Positions 37,801-46,574 of a stretch of DNA of 64,000 bases are shown here, in pieces. Source of the DNA: Maribacter algarum (ex Lu et al. 2025) (nom. illeg.). Its GTDB lineage: Bacteria > Bacteroidota > Bacteroidia > Flavobacteriales > Flavobacteriaceae. A program made the translations under genes and the position numbers. The stretch covers positions 62,001 to 126,000 of the forward strand of contig CANMAW010000002.1 in NCBI GenBank assembly GCA_947495915.1, written 5' to 3'. A model generated the notes under the pieces. That model was not told the origin of the DNA. It saw only the letters and a list, made by a program, of their open reading frames with translations, and ran no database searches. Within the stretch, counting starts at the first letter, position 1. The number at the start of each line of letters is the position of its first letter.

Positions 37801-40800
37801 ACCTCAAGATAAGTGGGCGGGTATCATGAGACCCTTAAGCAGTACAAATTTTGAGCAGTCAAATGTAGAGTTTGTACAGTTTTGGATCTTAGATCCTTAT
37901 GTTGATGGAGTTACCAAATCACCAGGAGAGTTGGTTCTAAATTTTGGAAATATTTCTGAGGATGTTTTAAAAGATGGAAGAAAACAGTACGAAAACGGGC
38001 TTCCTGGGGTAGCAAGTACCGAACTAGTTCGAGATACTGATTGGGGTAAAGTGCCACAAACACAAGCTTTGGTATATGCTTTTGATGCCGATGAAAATAA
38101 TCGTAGCCTTCAAGATATTGGTTTTGACGGTTTAAATGATACTGATGAAGCAGGTATATACACAAATAACCCTGGTGATGACCCTGCCCTTGATAATTAT
38201 CAATACTATTTGAATAGAGAAGGAAATATTTTAGAACGGTATAGAGATTTTAATAATCCTGACGGAAATTCACCTGTTGAGGTAACTGACACCAATAGAG
38301 GTTCTAATACACTGCCAGATGTTGAAGATATTGACCGTGATTTAACGATGAATACGGTGAATAGTTATTACGAGTACCGTATTCCAATTAAGCCGAATGC
38401 AACAACCGATGATCTTTATGTTACAGATGTTATTGAAACGGCCGTAGTGCCAACTAGTGAAGTGCCTGACGGAAGTACTTTAAATAGAAGATGGATTCAG
38501 TATAAAATTCCATTAAGCGATTTTACACAGGCAGTTGGTGGTATCACCGATTTTCGTTCCATTAGTTTCATGAGAATGTACTTAACGGGTTTTGGTAGTC
38601 CGGCAGTATTGCGTTTTGCAACTTTAGATTTAGTACGTGGTGATTGGAGAACCTATACTAAAAATCTACAAGATCCACTAGTTGATAATAATCCTGATGA
38701 TGATGGTACTACTATTGACGTAAATGCAGTAAACATTGAGGAAAATGAAAATCGAGTTCCGATAAACTATGTGTTACCTCCAGGGGTTTTAAGAGAAAGA
38801 CTAAACAATAATAATACTGTTATTCGTCAAAATGAACAGTCGCTTTCATTTGTTGTAGAAAACTTAGAGCCTGAAGATTCTAGAGGTGTATTCAAAAGTT
38901 TGAATATTGATATTCGTCAGTATAAGAAATTGAAAATGTTCTTGCATGCCGAAGAAATTAATGAGAACGATTATTTAGACGATGAAACTCCTTTAGTCGG
39001 TTTCTTAAGAATCGGAACTGACTTTTCAGAGAACTACTACCAAATAGAAATTCCATTAGAATTTACAGATTTTGGCGCAACGTCAGAAGAAGAAATATGG
39101 CCTGAAGCCAATGAAATGGAAGTATTACTTTCAGATTTAAATATGCTCAAATCTGCACGATTAGGTACTCAAGGTGATGATTTAACTGAGGTTCGTTTTT
39201 TTGAAGTTGATAATGGTGAGGTGATACCAGTTACTGAATTTGCGCCGAGAACAGCTGGTCGTAATCGATTTGCTATAAAGGGTAATCCGTCTTTAGGAAG
39301 TATTCGAAGCATGATGGTGGGTATTAAAAACACCGATAATCTTCCTGCACGAGGTGAGGTTTGGTTTAACGAATTGCGTTTGGCAGGTTTAGATAATAAT
39401 GGTGGTTGGGCAGCAATTGCGGCAATTGATGCGAACATGGCAGATTTTGCTAATGTGACGGCAACTGGGGCAACTAGTACTTCAGGTTTTGGTGGAATTG
39501 CACAGATGCCAAACGAAAGATCACGAGAAGATGCCGTTTCATATGATGTGGTAACTAATGTAAATGTTGGACAATTGCTTCCTAAGAAATGGGGTATTCA
39601 AATACCGTTCAATTATGGTATATCCGAAGAAATCATTACTCCAGAATTTGATCCTGTTTATGATGACTTAAAACTTCAAGATCGAATTGATGCAGCAGAT
39701 ACTGAAGAAGGAAAAGACGATATTTTAGAACAGGCTGAAGATTATACTAAACGAACCAGTATCAATGTTATCGGACTTCGAAAAGATAGAGGAGAAGAGG
39801 CTGATGCTAATTTTTATGATATTGAGAATTTCACGTTTAACTATTCGTATAACGAAACTGAACATCGTGATTTTGAAATTGCAAGTCTACGCGATCAAGA
39901 AGTGAATACTGGTTTTGTCTATAACCATGCCTTTAAGCCAGTTGAAGTAGCACCTTTTGCTAAAAAAGATTCATTATTTACAGGTAAGTATTGGCAATGG
40001 CTAAAAGATTTGAATTTTAATTTATTACCTGCAACGGTATCTGTTAATTCGAATATCAATAGACAATTCAATCAACAGCGATTTAGAGATGTTGTTGAAG
40101 AAGGTGTTGAGGTTTTAGAACTACCAACGTTACAACAGCGTAATTATCAATTTAATTGGCAGTATGCGGTAAATTACAGTTTGACGAAATCGTTGCGATT
40201 GAATTTTACTGGTTCAAATAATAGTATTGTTCGAAATTATTACGGAGAAGAATTCGATGCACAGGGCAGGCCTGTAATTGAAGAAGAACCAATTTTATGG
40301 GATGGTTTCTTTGATTTAGGAGAGCCGAACCGTCATGCGCAACAAATGGAGCTTAACTATGAGTTGCCATTTAGCAAAATTCCTGCTTTAGATTTCATTA
40401 GCGCACAATATACCTACCAAAGTAATTTTGATTGGCAACGTGGTGGTGATGCATTAAACGAGGCAGTAGCCTTAGTTGATAATCCGAATCCTGATGCTAA
40501 TAATCCATTGCAAATTACATCAATCAATACGGTACAGAATTCAAACACCCATAACTTAACGGGGTCGTTTGCCATGCAAAAATTCTATGATCTTATTGGT
40601 TTGAAAAAGAAAGATGGAAAAACAAAAGCTAAAGTAGCACCAATTCGAAAAGACAAGGCTGGAAATGGAGATGAAAAGGAAAAGAAAGGCCCTAGAAAAA
40701 CAAGTAAGTTGTTTAATACGGTGGTTGATGTGGTTACCATGATAAAGCGATTGAACCTCAATTACAATGAAAGTAATGGTACAGTATTGCCAGGGTATAC

Positions 40801-42094
40801 TCAATCAATAGGTTTCATAGGTACTGCGCGACCAACCGTAGGCTTTGTTTTTGGTAGTCAGTCTGATGTTCGTTTTGAAGCTGCTAAAAAAGGTTGGATA
40901 ACACAGTTTGATGAGTTTAATGAGCAATTTGTGCAGCGTACTAATCGACAGTTAAATATTACTGCAACCGCACAACCAGTTAAAGACTTAACAATTGATT
41001 TAGTGGCTGATCGTCAATATTCAAACAGTTATCAAGAAAACTTTAACGTTACCAGAGAGTTCAATCAGAATACTTTAGAAGAAGAATTGGTATACAATCA
41101 ATTATTAGGAAATAACTTTGGTAGTTTCAGTATCTCAACCATGATGATAGGTACTGCGTTTGGAAAAAGTGATGAATTTGATTCTAAGAATTTCGAACAA
41201 TTCAAACAAAATAGAATAACAATAGCAAATCGTGTTGAATCTGACCGTGGTAACCCATCAAATGGCGTAGTAGATGATGAAGGTTTTCCTGATAGATATG
41301 GAAAAACACAGCAAGATGTATTGTTGCCTGCATTTTTTGCAGCGTATACCGGTCAAGATGAAAACAGAGTTAATCTTGATGCTTTTCGTGAAATTCCGAT
41401 TCCGAATTGGAATATCAAGTATACGGGCTTCATGAAGAATAAATGGTTTAAAAAGAAATTTAAACGTTTTTCACTAAGTCATGGCTATAGAGCAGCCTAC
41501 AGTATCAATTCTTTTCAAACCAATTTAGAAAAGACGCAATTAATTAATGATGGTAATTCTATTGTAACTGGTGATAATAATGATGAGCTTTCAGATTTGA
41601 TATTGAATAATGTCACCTTGGTTGATGCTTTCAATCCGTTATTAAGAGTAGACTTTGAAATGAAAAACTCGGTAAGCATTTTGGCTGAAGTTCGTACCGA
41701 TAGAATGCTTTCATTAAGTCTAGATAATAATTTATTGACAGAGAACAACGGTAAAGAGTATACAGTTGGTTTAGGTTATAGAATTAAAGATGTGACCTTT
41801 GTAACTAATATCGGTGGAAATAAAACAAGGTTAAAAGGAGATTTAAATTTAAAAGCCGATGTTACCCTGCGTGACAATTTAACCATTATAAGAAATTTAG
41901 ATATCGATAATAATCAAATTACTTCAGGTCAAAATTTACTTTCGATCAAATTTGTTGCCGATTATGCTTTGAGCAAGAATTTGAATGCCTTGTTCTTCTA
42001 TGATCATTCGTTTTCGCAATTTGCAGTTTCAACGGCTTTTCCGCAAACTACAATTAATTCTGGGTTTACCCTTCGTTACAATTTCGGTAATTAA
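34865..42094 (+). CDS. sprA: Type IX secretion system outer-membrane translocon SprA (Sov)
   Basis: SprA forms the very large outer-membrane beta-barrel through which type IX substrates pass; it is needed for gliding and secretion in Flavobacterium. At 2409 residues it has the normal exceptional length. A TTG start at 34865 is required: no ATG exists before or within the signal peptide (KKLLKSSFKLSLLFFLFF..SSYAQ), and a stop separates it from ruvA. The N-terminal plug/strand region (NFNYDTEATFDFQNIVKMDYTP) and many aromatic-ended beta strands to the C terminus (SGFTLRYNFGN) are clear. A Lys/Glu-rich low-complexity stretch near residue 1920-1945 lies in a long loop. Frame is intact over 7.2 kb. 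Confidence 0.96.
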   Translation: MKKGAKKLLKSSFKLSLLFFLFFGAIDSSYAQETEEGDVNEQQVDSVKTGFSLGRLVLENPESIVTKYIYDPKLDRYIFNEQVGDFNIGYPIILTPDQYYDLVRKESMQSYFKEKVDALSGQKAGSEEGRKNLNPKFYVNNSFFESVFGGNEVEVVPQGSVAMDLGVIWQKNDNPSLSPRNRTNLAFDFDQRISLSLLGKIGERLAVNFNYDTEATFDFQNIVKMDYTPTEDDIIQSIEAGNVSMPLNSSLIQGAQSLFGVKTKLQFGKTTVTAVFSKQESQTNSVVAQGGGTISDFAITALDYDEDRHFFLSQYFRDTYDEALQNYPYIRSQVQITRLEVWVTNRSQQTLNVRNVVALQDLGEPNPDNTRYGQTGTPAGGFFDPLNEFPRNDANDFNPNTIGAGALTDAIRDIATVENGFNVPGYQMNQGFDYAILENARKLDPGRDYDFNTQLGYISLNQRLSNDEVLGVAFQYTVNGQVFQVGEFANGGVDATSVSGQATATPIIENNTLILKLLKSNVTNITDPIWDLMMKNIYATGAFRLSEEDFKLNILYSDPTPRNYITPVEEGPGTEWPDGLQERILLDVFNLDRLNVYNDVQPGGDGFFDFVPGLTVSTQNGLIIFTKTEPFGEFLFDQLGSLGDYEDEDSYNANQDKYVFRDMYELTKAASLQNPEKNKFLLKGRYKSEGSNGIPIGAFNVPRGSVRVTIGGRQLQEGIDYTVNYAAGTVQILDPSLEASNTPINISVENNAVFGQQQRRFTGVNVEHQVNKNFVLGGTLLNLNERPLTQKSNYGVEPVNNTIYGLNGNFSTEVPFLTRLANKLPNIDTDVPSNVSVRAEVAWLKPNSPKNADFQGETTTYLDDFEGAQALIDIRSSLGWTLASVPEEFATGKSGLETGFERAKMSWYTIDPIFYTNQRPSGISDSDMSTNETRRIFINRLFQQDVAQGQTQVQNTLNINYFPNEKGPYNNNPNFEAEQPQDKWAGIMRPLSSTNFEQSNVEFVQFWILDPYVDGVTKSPGELVLNFGNISEDVLKDGRKQYENGLPGVASTELVRDTDWGKVPQTQALVYAFDADENNRSLQDIGFDGLNDTDEAGIYTNNPGDDPALDNYQYYLNREGNILERYRDFNNPDGNSPVEVTDTNRGSNTLPDVEDIDRDLTMNTVNSYYEYRIPIKPNATTDDLYVTDVIETAVVPTSEVPDGSTLNRRWIQYKIPLSDFTQAVGGITDFRSISFMRMYLTGFGSPAVLRFATLDLVRGDWRTYTKNLQDPLVDNNPDDDGTTIDVNAVNIEENENRVPINYVLPPGVLRERLNNNNTVIRQNEQSLSFVVENLEPEDSRGVFKSLNIDIRQYKKLKMFLHAEEINENDYLDDETPLVGFLRIGTDFSENYYQIEIPLEFTDFGATSEEEIWPEANEMEVLLSDLNMLKSARLGTQGDDLTEVRFFEVDNGEVIPVTEFAPRTAGRNRFAIKGNPSLGSIRSMMVGIKNTDNLPARGEVWFNELRLAGLDNNGGWAAIAAIDANMADFANVTATGATSTSGFGGIAQMPNERSREDAVSYDVVTNVNVGQLLPKKWGIQIPFNYGISEEIITPEFDPVYDDLKLQDRIDAADTEEGKDDILEQAEDYTKRTSINVIGLRKDRGEEADANFYDIENFTFNYSYNETEHRDFEIASLRDQEVNTGFVYNHAFKPVEVAPFAKKDSLFTGKYWQWLKDLNFNLLPATVSVNSNINRQFNQQRFRDVVEEGVEVLELPTLQQRNYQFNWQYAVNYSLTKSLRLNFTGSNNSIVRNYYGEEFDAQGRPVIEEEPILWDGFFDLGEPNRHAQQMELNYELPFSKIPALDFISAQYTYQSNFDWQRGGDALNEAVALVDNPNPDANNPLQITSINTVQNSNTHNLTGSFAMQKFYDLIGLKKKDGKTKAKVAPIRKDKAGNGDEKEKKGPRKTSKLFNTVVDVVTMIKRLNLNYNESNGTVLPGYTQSIGFIGTARPTVGFVFGSQSDVRFEAAKKGWITQFDEFNEQFVQRTNRQLNITATAQPVKDLTIDLVADRQYSNSYQENFNVTREFNQNTLEEELVYNQLLGNNFGSFSISTMMIGTAFGKSDEFDSKNFEQFKQNRITIANRVESDRGNPSNGVVDDEGFPDRYGKTQQDVLLPAFFAAYTGQDENRVNLDAFREIPIPNWNIKYTGFMKNKWFKKKFKRFSLSHGYRAAYSINSFQTNLEKTQLINDGNSIVTGDNNDELSDLILNNVTLVDAFNPLLRVDFEMKNSVSILAEVRTDRMLSLSLDNNLLTENNGKEYTVGLGYRIKDVTFVTNIGGNKTRLKGDLNLKADVTLRDNLTIIRNLDIDNNQITSGQNLLSIKFVADYALSKNLNALFFYDHSFSQFAVSTAFPQTTINSGFTLRYNFGN

Positions 42095-42183
42095 CATTTC
42101 GTGATTTTAGTAACACTTTAATAATGGAATTTTACGTCTAAGTTAGTCTTAGCTAAGAACTTGACCTTGTATCTGATATTGAG

Positions 42184-42214
42184 TTTGAGTTTGCGCAATA
42201 ATCTGTTACATTTG
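42184..42214 (+). promoter_or_regulatory. Bacteroidota-type promoter of gcvH
   Basis: A -33 TTTG (42184-42187) and a -7 TACATTTG (42207-42214) are separated by 19 bases, fitting the Bacteroidota consensus TTTG-N17-23-TAnnTTTG. The gcvH ATG follows 24 bases later. Confidence 0.6.
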
Positions 42215-42238
42215 CTGCAATAAATTAAAATTGTAATC

Positions 42239-42619
42239 ATGAATATACCAGCAGAATTAAAATACACCAAAGAACACGAGTGGATTCGTATTGATGGAGA
42301 TATTGCTACTGTAGGTATCACAGATTTTGCACAAAGCGAATTGGGTGATATCGTTTATGTTGAAGTAGAGACTGTAGATGAAACTTTAGATCAAGATGAG
42401 GTTTTTGGTACGGTAGAGGCTGTTAAAACAGTTTCAGATTTGTTTCTTCCTTTGAGTGGTGAAATAATAGCCTTCAACGAAGCATTAGAAGATGAGCCTG
42501 AAAAGGTAAATACAGATCCTTATGGTGATGGCTGGATGATTAAAATTAAAATCAGTGATACTTCTCAGGTTGATGGTTTAATGAGTGATGCAGATTACAA
42601 AGCGGAGATAGGTGCTTAG
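42239..42619 (+). CDS. gcvH: Glycine cleavage system H protein
   Basis: The lipoyl-carrying shuttle protein of the glycine cleavage system, 126 residues. The family start KYTKEHEWIRIDGDIATVGITDFAQSELGDIVYVE is intact, and the lipoylated lysine lies in FGTVEAVKTVSDLFLPLSGEI (Lys63 or so, in the EAVKTVSD motif). The C terminus reads DPYGDGWMIKIKISD. The P and T proteins are not nearby, which is usual in flavobacteria. The start of the next gene lies inside the last codons of gcvH, in another frame. Confidence 0.96.
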   Translation: MNIPAELKYTKEHEWIRIDGDIATVGITDFAQSELGDIVYVEVETVDETLDQDEVFGTVEAVKTVSDLFLPLSGEIIAFNEALEDEPEKVNTDPYGDGWMIKIKISDTSQVDGLMSDADYKAEIGA

Positions 42620-43013
42620 AAAACATTTTTTTGCCATAATATTTATAAGCTGGATGATGTTTGTAACATTTTCCAGCTTATTTTCTTTTGGTGAGGTGAA
42701 ACCTCCTAAAATTGATATTCCACATTTAGACAAAGTAGTACACTTTATTTTTTATTTTGTAGCTAGTATAACCGGAGGTTTTTTTTTAAGGGAGCGTTCT
42801 AAAGGGCGATTAAACATTAAGAAAGCATTGCTGGTTATGGTTGTTTTTACAATTGTTTATGGTATAATTATTGAGGTATTACAATACACCTTAACTGAAA
42901 ATAGAGAAGGAGATTTTCTTGATGCAATGGCCAATGCTTTAGGTGGTTTTTGTGGTGCAATAGCGACGAAATGGTATTTTTCAACCCAAAGGGGGTTAAA
43001 ATGGAAATATTAG
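42612..43013 (+). CDS. VanZ-like membrane protein
   Basis: A 133-residue membrane protein with about four helices of the VanZ-like family. Visible family pieces are IPHLDKVVHFIFYFV (with the conserved HLDKxxHF) and IEVLQYTLTENREGDFLDAMANALGGFCGA (with the conserved E-x-x-Q and R-x-x-x-xD). The start is GTG 42612, overlapping gcvH by 8 bases, because the first helix would be cut by the later internal ATG pair. Functions of VanZ-like proteins are poorly known; some affect glycopeptide resistance. It is probably co-transcribed with gcvH, a pairing also frequent in related genomes. Confidence 0.85.
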   Translation: MLRKHFFAIIFISWMMFVTFSSLFSFGEVKPPKIDIPHLDKVVHFIFYFVASITGGFFLRERSKGRLNIKKALLVMVVFTIVYGIIIEVLQYTLTENREGDFLDAMANALGGFCGAIATKWYFSTQRGLKWKY

Positions 43014-43066
43014 TTGTTTATTTAATATATTATTAGTTAAATTAGCGAACATTAAAATTTAAGAAT

Positions 43067-43771
43067 ATGGAACCAAAAAAGAATCCGAAAGCAGACCTAA
43101 CTAGAAATAGTAGTTTATACTTTGCTATAGGATTGTTTGCTGTTATGGCAATCACCTACGGCGCTTTAGAGTGGAAGACTTTTGAAGATAACAATGAATA
43201 TGATATCTCAATGAATGTTGAGGATGATTTAGATGAGGAAGTTCCGATGACTGAACAATTAAAAACACCACCACCTCCGCCACCACCTGCTGCTCCTGAA
43301 ATTATTGAGGTAGTTGAAGATGAGGAAGAAGTGGAAGAAACAGTTATCGAATCAACGGAAAGTAACGAGGAAGAAGAAGTTATGGAAGTTGAAGACGTAG
43401 AGGTTGAAGAAATCGACGAAGATTTAGACGTTCCTTTTGCTGTAATTGAAAATGTTCCTGTTTTTCCTGGTTGTGAAAATGAAAGTAACAAGCGTGCTTG
43501 TTTCAACAAAATGATGCAAAAGCACATTAGTAAAAACTTCCGTTATCCTGAAATTGCTCAAGAAATGGGTGTTCAAGGTAGAGTAAGTGTGATGTTTACT
43601 ATTCAAAAAGATGGAAGCATTGGTAACGTTAGAATGCGTGGACCGGATAAAAACTTAGAAAAGGAAGCTGCCCGTATCATTGGTAAGTTGCCAAGAATGA
43701 CGCCAGGTAAGCAAAGAGGTAGAGCGGTTCGCGTACCTTTTAGTATTCCAATCACGTTTAAATTACAATAA
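43067..43771 (+). CDS. TonB-family energy transducer
   Basis: A 234-residue TonB-type protein. One N-terminal membrane anchor (about 16-36) is followed by a proline run (PPPPPPPAAPEI, about 68-79), then a strikingly acidic linker (about 80-125, mostly Glu, Asp and Val). The C-terminal TonB domain contains GCENESNKRACFNKMMQKH and FRYPEIAQEMGVQGRVSVMFTIQKDGSIGNV, ending VRVPFSIPITFKLQ. It would transfer proton-motive force from ExbB/ExbD to outer-membrane receptors. ExbBD are not adjacent. The Cys pair in GCENE and RACFN is common in Bacteroidota TonB proteins. Confidence 0.9.
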   Translation: MEPKKNPKADLTRNSSLYFAIGLFAVMAITYGALEWKTFEDNNEYDISMNVEDDLDEEVPMTEQLKTPPPPPPPAAPEIIEVVEDEEEVEETVIESTESNEEEEVMEVEDVEVEEIDEDLDVPFAVIENVPVFPGCENESNKRACFNKMMQKHISKNFRYPEIAQEMGVQGRVSVMFTIQKDGSIGNVRMRGPDKNLEKEAARIIGKLPRMTPGKQRGRAVRVPFSIPITFKLQ

Positions 43772-43791
43772 GCTTAGCTTAATATAAAATG

Positions 43792-43823
43792 AAAATCCTA
43801 AACTTTAGTTTAGGATTTTTTTT
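43792..43823 (+). terminator. Intrinsic terminator after the TonB-family gene
   Basis: A 12-bp perfect stem (43792-43803 with 43808-43819), tetraloop TTTA, ends in an eight-base T run. It lies 20 bases after the stop codon. Confidence 0.9.
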
Positions 43824-43890
43824 GTGCTTTGTTTTGTCTTGAAAATAAATACAACAGATTTTTAATCATAATAGAAATAGCGTTAATAGG

Positions 43891-43921
43891 TTGTGAAAAA
43901 GGCGGTTGCGCTTTATCTTTG
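43891..43921 (+). promoter_or_regulatory. Promoter of the second oxidase operon (ctaB)
   Basis: A -33 TTG (43891-43893) and -7 TATCTTTG (43914-43921) with 20 bases between match the Bacteroidota sigma-A consensus. The ctaB ATG at 43942 leaves a short leader of about 15 bases. Confidence 0.65.
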
Positions 43922-43941
43922 CATCCTATTAAAAAAAGAGC

Positions 43942-44841
43942 ATGAAGACGGCGGTCAGTACGACAAAAAGTACCACTTGGTCATTAGTTTTTTCCGATTT
44001 CAAGGAAATTACTAAGGCGAGACTTGCGGTAAGTGTTGTTTTTTCTTCTTTAGCGGGTTATTTGTTAGCCCCGACATCTTTCAATTTGGTGTCGTTGTTA
44101 CTTTTAGCATTCGGAGGTTATTGCATGGTTGGGGCTTCCAATGCATTTAATCAAATTATAGAGCGAGACTTAGATGCATTAATGAACCGTACGAAAAATC
44201 GGCCTATTCCCTCTGGTCGAATGTCGGTAAATAAAGCCTTGGTTATAGCAGTTTCATTAACAGTATTAGGAGTTGCTTCGTTATATTATTTGAATGCGAA
44301 AACTGCAATGTTTGGTGCAATTTCAATTTTTCTATATACCAGTGTTTATACACCTTTAAAAACTAAAACACCTTTGGCTGTATTTGTGGGTGCTTTTCCT
44401 GGAGCCATACCTTTTATGTTAGGTTGGGTTGCAGCTAACAATGAATTCGGAATTGAGCCAGGCACCTTATTTATGATACAATTTTTTTGGCAATTTCCTC
44501 ACTTTTGGGCTTTAGGTTGGATGCTTGATGAAGACTATAGTAAGGGAGGTTTTAAAATGCTCCCTACCGGGAAAAAAGATGCAGGTACAGCACTCCAAAT
44601 AATAATGTATACCATTTGGATGATTTTAATTTCCATAATTCCCGTTTTTGGTATAACGGGTCAGTTGGTATTGTCAATTCCGGCAGCGGTGATTATCTTT
44701 TTGATGGGTCTGACCATGTTGTTTTTTGCTTTTCGATTGTATGAGAAAAGAGACAACCCGTCAGCACGAAAATTAATGCTTGCCAGTGTGAGTTATATCA
44801 CCCTGATGCAAATTGTATATGTAATAGATAAATTTATATAG
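43942..44841 (+). CDS. ctaB: Protohaem IX farnesyltransferase (haem O synthase)
   Basis: The enzyme adds a farnesyl group to haem B to make haem O, the precursor of the haem A used by aa3 oxidase. It has 299 residues and about nine helices, in the UbiA prenyltransferase fold. The first Asp-rich site is NAFNQIIERDLDALMNRTKNRPIPSGRM and the second region DEDYSKGGFKMLPTGKKD, both characteristic of the CtaB/CyoE group. It opens the operon that carries the oxidase accessory subunits. No haem A synthase gene (ctaA) is in the window. Confidence 0.96.
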   Translation: MKTAVSTTKSTTWSLVFSDFKEITKARLAVSVVFSSLAGYLLAPTSFNLVSLLLLAFGGYCMVGASNAFNQIIERDLDALMNRTKNRPIPSGRMSVNKALVIAVSLTVLGVASLYYLNAKTAMFGAISIFLYTSVYTPLKTKTPLAVFVGAFPGAIPFMLGWVAANNEFGIEPGTLFMIQFFWQFPHFWALGWMLDEDYSKGGFKMLPTGKKDAGTALQIIMYTIWMILISIIPVFGITGQLVLSIPAAVIIFLMGLTMLFFAFRLYEKRDNPSARKLMLASVSYITLMQIVYVIDKFI

Positions 44842-44847
44842 GTACTA

Positions 44848-45429
44848 ATGGATTTAACCCAAGGAACGGAGAAGGAGAAAATTGATAGATCAAAGAAAAT
44901 GATGCTTTGGTTTGGTATTGCCAGTTTAATTATGGGCTTTGCAGGTTGGACAAGTGCTTATATCGTAAGTAGTTCAAGAAAAGACTGGGATCAAAGTATA
45001 GATTTACCCTCTCTTTTTTATGTGAGTACTGGTGTGATTATATTAAGTAGTTTAGTCTACTTTTTAGCAAAGAAAGCAACACAACAGAACAAGTCACAAT
45101 TGACTACACTGTTACTAATTACAACATTAGTAATGGGTATTGCGTTTATTTTTCTTCAGACGGAAGGATTTAACCAAATGATGGTTGATGGCAATTTTTT
45201 AACTGGTAGTGTAAGTAACCCTAAAGCTTCATTTATTTATGTAATCGCTGGGGTGCATATTATTCACGTGATTGCAGGTTTAATTTCACTATTAGTGGTA
45301 TTGTTCAATCAATTAAAAGGAAAATATAACTCAGAAGAGTATTTAGGAATTTCATTAGGCGAAACCTTTTGGCATTTTCTTGGTCTTTTGTGGGTGTATT
45401 TGATTTTGTTTATGACGTTTGTAAAATAA
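44848..45429 (+). CDS. Cytochrome c oxidase subunit III family protein (short form)
   Basis: A 193-residue, five-helix protein of the oxidase subunit III family. It starts 6 bases after ctaB. Recognisable pieces are MMLWFGIASLIMGFAGWTSAYIV in the first helix, VIAGVHIIHVIAGLISLLVVL, and GETFWHFLGLLWVYLILFMTFV at the end, which carries the FWHFLGLLW motif of the family. It lacks the first two helices of seven-helix subunit III, like CyoC/short CoxC. A second, longer subunit III follows from its own promoter, so this one may be structural or part of an assembly set. Confidence 0.88.
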   Translation: MDLTQGTEKEKIDRSKKMMLWFGIASLIMGFAGWTSAYIVSSSRKDWDQSIDLPSLFYVSTGVIILSSLVYFLAKKATQQNKSQLTTLLLITTLVMGIAFIFLQTEGFNQMMVDGNFLTGSVSNPKASFIYVIAGVHIIHVIAGLISLLVVLFNQLKGKYNSEEYLGISLGETFWHFLGLLWVYLILFMTFVK

Positions 45430-45465
45430 TTCAAATTAAAATTGGTTTTGATACCAATTCCGTTT

Positions 45466-45493
45466 TTGAAAAGTTAAAAAAGGTGTAAATTTG
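45466..45493 (+). promoter_or_regulatory. Internal promoter before the long subunit III gene
   Basis: A -33 TTG (45466-45468, within a TTTTTG run) and -7 TAAATTTG (45486-45493) are spaced by 17 bases. This matches the Bacteroidota consensus and gives a leader of about 25 bases before the ATG at 45524. It implies extra transcription of the long subunit III and the genes after it. Confidence 0.65.
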
Positions 45494-45523
45494 CACCACA
45501 ACTAATCATACGATAGATTATAT

Positions 45524-46510
45524 ATGGATTCTACGGTAGTAACAGGTTCTGAAGAGAACGTTTGGGGAGGTGGTAATCAGCCTTTAGGAGCAAGTTATGG
45601 TAAATTAATGATGTGGTTTTTCCTCGTTTCTGATGCCTTAACTTTTTCAGGTTTATTAGCCGCTTATGGTTTTTCAAGATTCAAATTTATAGAAACTTGG
45701 CCTATAGCAGATGAGGTTTTTACACACGTACCTTTTGTACATGGTAACTTTCCCATGATTTATGTAGCGTTAATGACGCTGATTTTGATTATTTCTTCGG
45801 TAACAATGGTGTTGGCAGTTGATGCTGGTCATAGAATGAAAAAGAATGCCGTTATCTGGTATATGTTCTTAACGATTATCGGTGGAGCAATCTTCGTTGG
45901 TTCTCAAGCATGGGAATGGGGTACTTTTATTAAAGGCGATTTTGGAGCTTTAGAAACGAAAGGCGGTCGAATTTTACAATTTGTTGATACCGAAACTGGT
46001 GAAAGAGCGGCAATTGCAGATTTTGCTAAAACGATACCAAGTGAGCGCGTTAATCATGAAAGAAAAAATGGCGTTTGGTTTTACAATGGTGAGGAGTTAC
46101 CTTCTTACTCAGTTAATGAAGTAATTGAAGGTTTTAAAGCGCACCCGAACATTACAGTTCGAACTGAATCAATTGTACAAGAAGGCGAAAAAGAAGGTGA
46201 AAAAACTGTGTTGTCTCGTACAGATGCTTTAAAGAAATTAGGTAGTGCAACTCAAGTAGTAGAAGGTGCTAATCTGATTCATAATGAATACGGAAGTCGA
46301 CTTTTTGCTGATTTCTTTTTCTTTATTACTGGTTTTCACGGCTTTCACGTAACATCAGGTGTTGTAATTAACTTGATTATTTTCTTTAATGTGGTTTTGG
46401 GTACCTATGAAAAAAGAGGCCATTATGAAATGGTAGAGAAAGTTGGTTTATACTGGCACTTTGTAGATTTAGTTTGGGTATTTGTATTTACCTTTTTCTA
46501 CTTAGTATAA
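45524..46510 (+). CDS. Cytochrome c oxidase subunit III (long form with soluble insertion)
   Basis: A 328-residue subunit III with five predicted helices. The first three lie in residues 25-140 (YGKLMMWFFLVSDALTFSGLLAAY at the start). A soluble, charged insertion of about 110 residues follows (about 143-255, rich in Glu and Lys, including EGEKEGEKTVL), then the final helices with FFFFITGFHGFHVTSGVVINL and YWHFVDLVWVFVFTFFYLV. HGFHV and YWHFVDLVW are classical subunit III motifs. The insertion is not part of the standard fold and probably sits at the membrane surface. It has its own promoter. Confidence 0.93.
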   Translation: MDSTVVTGSEENVWGGGNQPLGASYGKLMMWFFLVSDALTFSGLLAAYGFSRFKFIETWPIADEVFTHVPFVHGNFPMIYVALMTLILIISSVTMVLAVDAGHRMKKNAVIWYMFLTIIGGAIFVGSQAWEWGTFIKGDFGALETKGGRILQFVDTETGERAAIADFAKTIPSERVNHERKNGVWFYNGEELPSYSVNEVIEGFKAHPNITVRTESIVQEGEKEGEKTVLSRTDALKKLGSATQVVEGANLIHNEYGSRLFADFFFFITGFHGFHVTSGVVINLIIFFNVVLGTYEKRGHYEMVEKVGLYWHFVDLVWVFVFTFFYLV

Positions 46511-46574
46511 TATACACTATTGATTCAATTTAGATTAAAGATATATTCCATTCGAGGAGATAAAAAAATATAAA

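Noticed and set aside
42109-42141. AGTAAC and GTCTAA pair before gcvH, resembling the ECF-like elements
   Set aside because: The gap is 21 bases, not 17, and a better sigma-A type promoter lies at 42184.
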